A stretch of 64,000 nt of DNA from Strigamia acuminata (lineage: Eukaryota > Arthropoda > Chilopoda > Geophilomorpha > Linotaeniidae), in contig OX442314.1 in assembly GCA_949358305.1 (NCBI GenBank), positions 13,199,060 through 13,263,059 of the forward strand, written 5' to 3'. A model generated the notes under the pieces. It searched no databases. It was not told the DNA's origin and saw nothing but the letters and a program-made list of their open reading frames with translations. Below are positions 60,779 to 64,000 of this stretch, piece after piece (positions within the stretch are counted from its first letter, which is position 1; each line of letters starts with the position of its first letter). The translations under genes were made by a program, and so were the position numbers.

Positions 60779-60993
60779 TGTAGTTTTTGTTCTAATATGT
60801 TGGAGGCATAAAAATGGAGACGCTTGGCTTTTTGGTGAAATATTAACAGTGATGGTTTTAATCTAAAACAGATGTTTAAAAGTGCGCGGAGCACTAAATA
60901 CAAAACAGGGCACTGATTGGTCAGTGCCAAATACAGGTGCACAGGTGGTAAAGACACCTGGCGGACAGGAATATAACATTCAATAAAACAACA
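60779..60993 (-). repeat. 5' LTR of copia element
   Basis: It is 215 bp, identical to the 3' LTR, and holds the promoter for the element on the minus strand. TTTTATTGAATGTTATATTC near the LTR start is AT-rich, but I cannot name a TATA box with confidence. Confidence 0.96.
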
Positions 60994-61216
60994 AAAAAAA
61001 ATGTATGGAATGAAATGGGATGAAATGGGAGATGGGGAAAGTGAAATGGTGGAATGTTAGAAATGGAAAGGAAAGAAAGGAAAAGAAAAATAATTTGTTG
61101 AGACGGACGTTGCTTTTTACTGAATCCCCCTGCAGTAAGTGTGCTTTAGTAAGATTGAATTTTGAGTAAACATGCAGGAGGAAAAAAATCACCACTAGCA
61201 ACTAAATTCTAGTAGA

Positions 61217-61242
61217 TTTTTTTTTTTTTTTTTTTTTTTTTT
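61217..61242 (+). repeat. Poly-T tract (26 nt)
   Basis: This is an uninterrupted T run about 220 bp beyond the copia element. Confidence 0.95.
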
Positions 61243-63060
61243 CTACCCACATGCATTTGTTTTTGAAGACTTTAATTTTGCCATTGTAAATCTTTGATAG
61301 TGATTTTTTTTTTAATGTATTTTGCATTTTTGATAATACCCGGAGGTATTTTGGTTTTAATATTCGGGATACCATGGATTCTTCATTATGAAAAATATTA
61401 TTACATTGTTTGTTTTTAAAGTTGTATCGTTTGTGTTTACTTAGACGCTTTATTTATAGTTTTCTAGGTTTGTTTTGTGTTTTTGTAGTTTGGAATTATC
61501 GGAACGCGCTTATAGGAATGAAAATGCGATTTCAGATAAATAAATAAGGGGTTTATTCGACTTTGTTTACTGTTTGAATGAAATTGAAAACAGACATTAA
61601 AAATATAATTGTTTTCATAAGAAAATATATTTTTTTACATTTTTAAATTTGTTTTTTTTGTGGATTGATTTTAGTGTTTAGGTAAAATTTCTATTCAAAA
61701 AAGTTTGAAATATTTAATTCATAAGATGGAAAATACTTAAATACTTTTGTTTTGAAGAAAAATGTATAAATTATTGACACATATTGGTAATTTTTTACAT
61801 CATTTGTTGAAAAGCGTAAACAACATTAATGAGAGTGATGATTATTGCTCTAATTTACACTAGTATAAATGCAGGCAGATTGTTTGCACTGTAAATGTGG
61901 ATTAATTGCACATGATGGTGATTATTTACAAAACGTTCATTACAGATGGTACTCTTCCGTTCTGAGAGTAAGGATAAACTCAGCACCTTGTTTGTTTTGC
62001 GAATGTCTTGAAAACTGCAATTTATGATTGCATTTGTGGAGACGTTTCTCCATACTTATTGATTACGGTCGAAAGGCCGTGAGTTTGTCTCATGTTTTCC
62101 AAGACAAAGTGCACCCGCCCGTCTGCTTCTTGGGTTAGAATTTGGTTAAGCCCACATGCAATTGAATTTGTTTATTGAAGATGTCACAGAATTTCGACAG
62201 AAACTAGCTCCGAATTAAATGTTCAGCAGACAAATGATGCAGTATTATGTACTGTAATCGTGTAAAATTTAAAATATCTGTATTTGGCACATTTACTGAG
62301 GAAAATAACGAGTTGAATTAGTGCAGAAAGTTGCAAGATTAAAACCAAATGTGTTTATGTTTAAATAATTTCAAAATAATTTATTTACGCAGAGTAATCC
62401 ATAAATTAGATACATATATTTATTCTAAAATAAAAGGTTTCCGAAACTAGCTAAAGATGAAACATTAATGTCTTATTTTCTTTTTACCTTACACTTAATT
62501 TCCTCGTGACAAGGAAAACTAGTCGCGAGTTGTTTACAAGTGCTGCATTAAGTCTTGACCTAATAGGACAAATAAACAGAGACAGTTTGGAAGCAAGTTC
62601 ATCAGGTCGTTCATAAATTATTTACCAACTCGTAATTAAAAATTAAAATAAAACTTTTTCTAATAAGGGTTTGTCAGAGACGAGAAAGTGCAATTAAAAG
62701 TGGAATTGATAAAAACAATCGAGAACACAGCACTAGGTAGTTTTTCATCTCTTATTTTTAATTTAACTTTAACTGAACCGGTGCTGATTGTGGAATTAAA
62801 ATTGAAACAAAAGTCGGAAGTAATTAAAGAAAGGCTAGAAGTTCTTAAAAAGCTGTCAGCTAGGAAACAGCGAGCTGTTACGGGCGTCATTTGGACCATG
62901 CTTCGGAATTTTACGATGGCAAAATGAATGGCTTTACTTGTACAATTTTTTCCATCTCTCTCTCGCACACTTCTTTCCCTTCTCCAACACGTATAAAACA
63001 CATGTTCCCCTCGGAATTTCATATTCGCAGAAACTTTCTTGCATTAATCGGCGCCTACTC

Positions 63061-63095
63061 TTATATATATATGTATATATATGTATATGTATATA
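63061..63095 (+). repeat. TA/TG microsatellite
   Basis: This is a TATATATG-type run of about 35 bp. Confidence 0.9.
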
Positions 63096-64000
63096 CGGGT
63101 GCTCGGTCCTTTTTCACATCTGCTACTCACACTCTCTGTTGGCTGGTATTAAATGTCTTCTGGCACCAGCTATTGACACCAAAGGCAAAGTGGCTTTGCC
63201 TGCTGGTGCCCAATGTCTTTGCTCGTGGGACCCACGGGAGTCGTCAGCTGTGTTTTAAGTTTTCAGTGGACCGATAACAATCTCATTTCCATTTTTTTTT
63301 TTTTTTTTTTTTTATTTTTCTTTTGTTTTTCTTTTGTCACAAAAAGGTAAAGGAGAAAAATGTTGGTCTTATCATGGTCGCCCTTTGCGCTCCGCTGCTG
63401 ACCACTGTTTGCAACGAGGTAATTGCAAACGAGGAAAAGCAGAAAAGATGGTGGAAAAGTCACGTCCGTGGGGTTTAATATGATTCGTGTTGGGTCGACG
63501 TCAACAGATTTGAACACGACCTTTAGTGAACCCTTTCTCTATGTTCTCTTTTGTCAACCCCCTGCAGACGACGAAGGCGCGTGCCACCTTTCCCTTTCCC
63601 TTTCTCCTCTTGTTCGGGGATATTAATTTGGCATTGCAGCACGCGCCCGATGCCAGTCGAGGTATTTTCATACGACTTGTCTTTGCCAATGAAATTGCTC
63701 GATACTTATTTGATGAGACTTAACCGATTAAAGTGTTCAAATTTGAACTGCGTTTGGGGATTAGTGCGGGCTCGGTGTCAAGATTTTGTTTGTTTTTGCT
63801 GCTGCGTGACAAGCATGATGGATCACTCGGGTTGACATTAGCCTCATTTATTGTGGCCATTTATTTTCATGATGCAGTGAAAACATGCTTTTGGAGGGCA
63901 CTTTGGAATCTTCAGGTTTGGAACGGAGAAAGAGCATCGCCCTCGGAGCACTCATTTGCCTCGGCATTGGCAGCGTGCCAGTCGCCGCTCTATTTTATTT

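Larger units (their letters stand above)
56220..60993 (-). mobile_element. Complete Ty1/copia LTR retrotransposon (4774 bp)
   Basis: This is a full-length element inserted antisense to the neurexin gene, about 1.6 kb after the microexon. All parts are present: two 215-bp LTRs that I find identical base for base, a 5-bp AAAAA flank on each side (56215-56219 and 60994-60998), a tRNA primer site, a polypurine tract, and one uninterrupted gag-pol frame. Identical LTRs imply a recent insertion, since LTRs are copied from one template and diverge afterwards. The AAAAA duplication is weak evidence because the right flank is a longer A run. The layout (a single long frame with integrase before reverse transcriptase) defines the copia superfamily. 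The + strand view appears TC-rich because the coding strand is A-rich. Confidence 0.97.
60994..64000 (+). other. Nrx-1: Neurexin intron continued, no exon seen
   Basis: It begins with an A run and a purine-rich stretch (60994-61090). Poly-T tracts lie at 61217-61242 and 63292-63313, and an AT/GT repeat at 63061-63095. A CCCCCTGCAG site at 63567 looks acceptor-like, and an open hydrophobic frame runs from about 63874 to the window end. Neither encodes the LNS text expected next, so neither is called. Confidence 0.6.

Noticed and set aside
63568-63660. Possible exon after CCCCCTGCAG, ending at GAG|GTATTT
   Set aside because: It is open in frame, but the peptide is low-complexity (FPFPFLLLF) and does not continue the LNS2 domain as the next neurexin exon should.

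Overview
The window is AT-rich eukaryotic DNA, most likely from an arthropod. Nearly all of it is intron of one long plus-strand gene. Two exons of that gene can be supported. The first is a 311-nt exon (51226-51536) encoding most of a laminin-G/LNS domain that resembles the second LNS domain of neurexin and reads closest to arthropod neurexin-1. The second is a 27-nt, phase-0 microexon (54597-54623), placed where alternatively spliced segment 2 (SS2) of neurexin interrupts that domain. The species cannot be named from the sequence. The arthropod call rests on the LNS wording, a copia-type retrotransposon, and the general repeat style.

Layout: 1-51225 is intron upstream of the LNS2 exon, with no exon I can support. 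It holds many short non-autonomous DNA-transposon relics with terminal inverted repeats (about 1.5, 2.5, 4.0, 4.4, 10.3, 18.9, 23.0, 23.5, 25.9, 48.4, 48.7 and 50.8 kb). It also holds a 20-bp minisatellite at 20.7 kb, simple repeats, long poly-T tracts, and a degenerate tRNA-derived (SINE-like) segment at 26.5 kb. Positions 51537-54596 are the 3.06-kb intron between the two exons. It contains another palindromic repeat copy and two strong inverted repeats. Positions 54624-64000 are the start of the next intron, and the exon that completes the LNS domain is not in the window.

That last intron carries a complete, apparently very young Ty1/copia retrotransposon (56220-60993), antisense to the host gene. 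Its two 215-bp LTRs are identical, it is flanked by AAAAA on both sides, and it has a polypurine tract and an intact 1366-codon gag-pol frame. Its primer-binding site matches initiator-Met tRNA and ends at the half-tRNA cleavage point used by Drosophila copia. The match appears to run 30 nt rather than the usual 15 or so.

The most interesting items are the SS2-position microexon with hairpins in the intron before it, the extended half-tRNA primer site, and a 70-bp near-perfect palindrome inside a TA-flanked 600-bp element that repeats a CCGTGCACGG-type module. I found no operon-like, CRISPR or clearly new multigene system.
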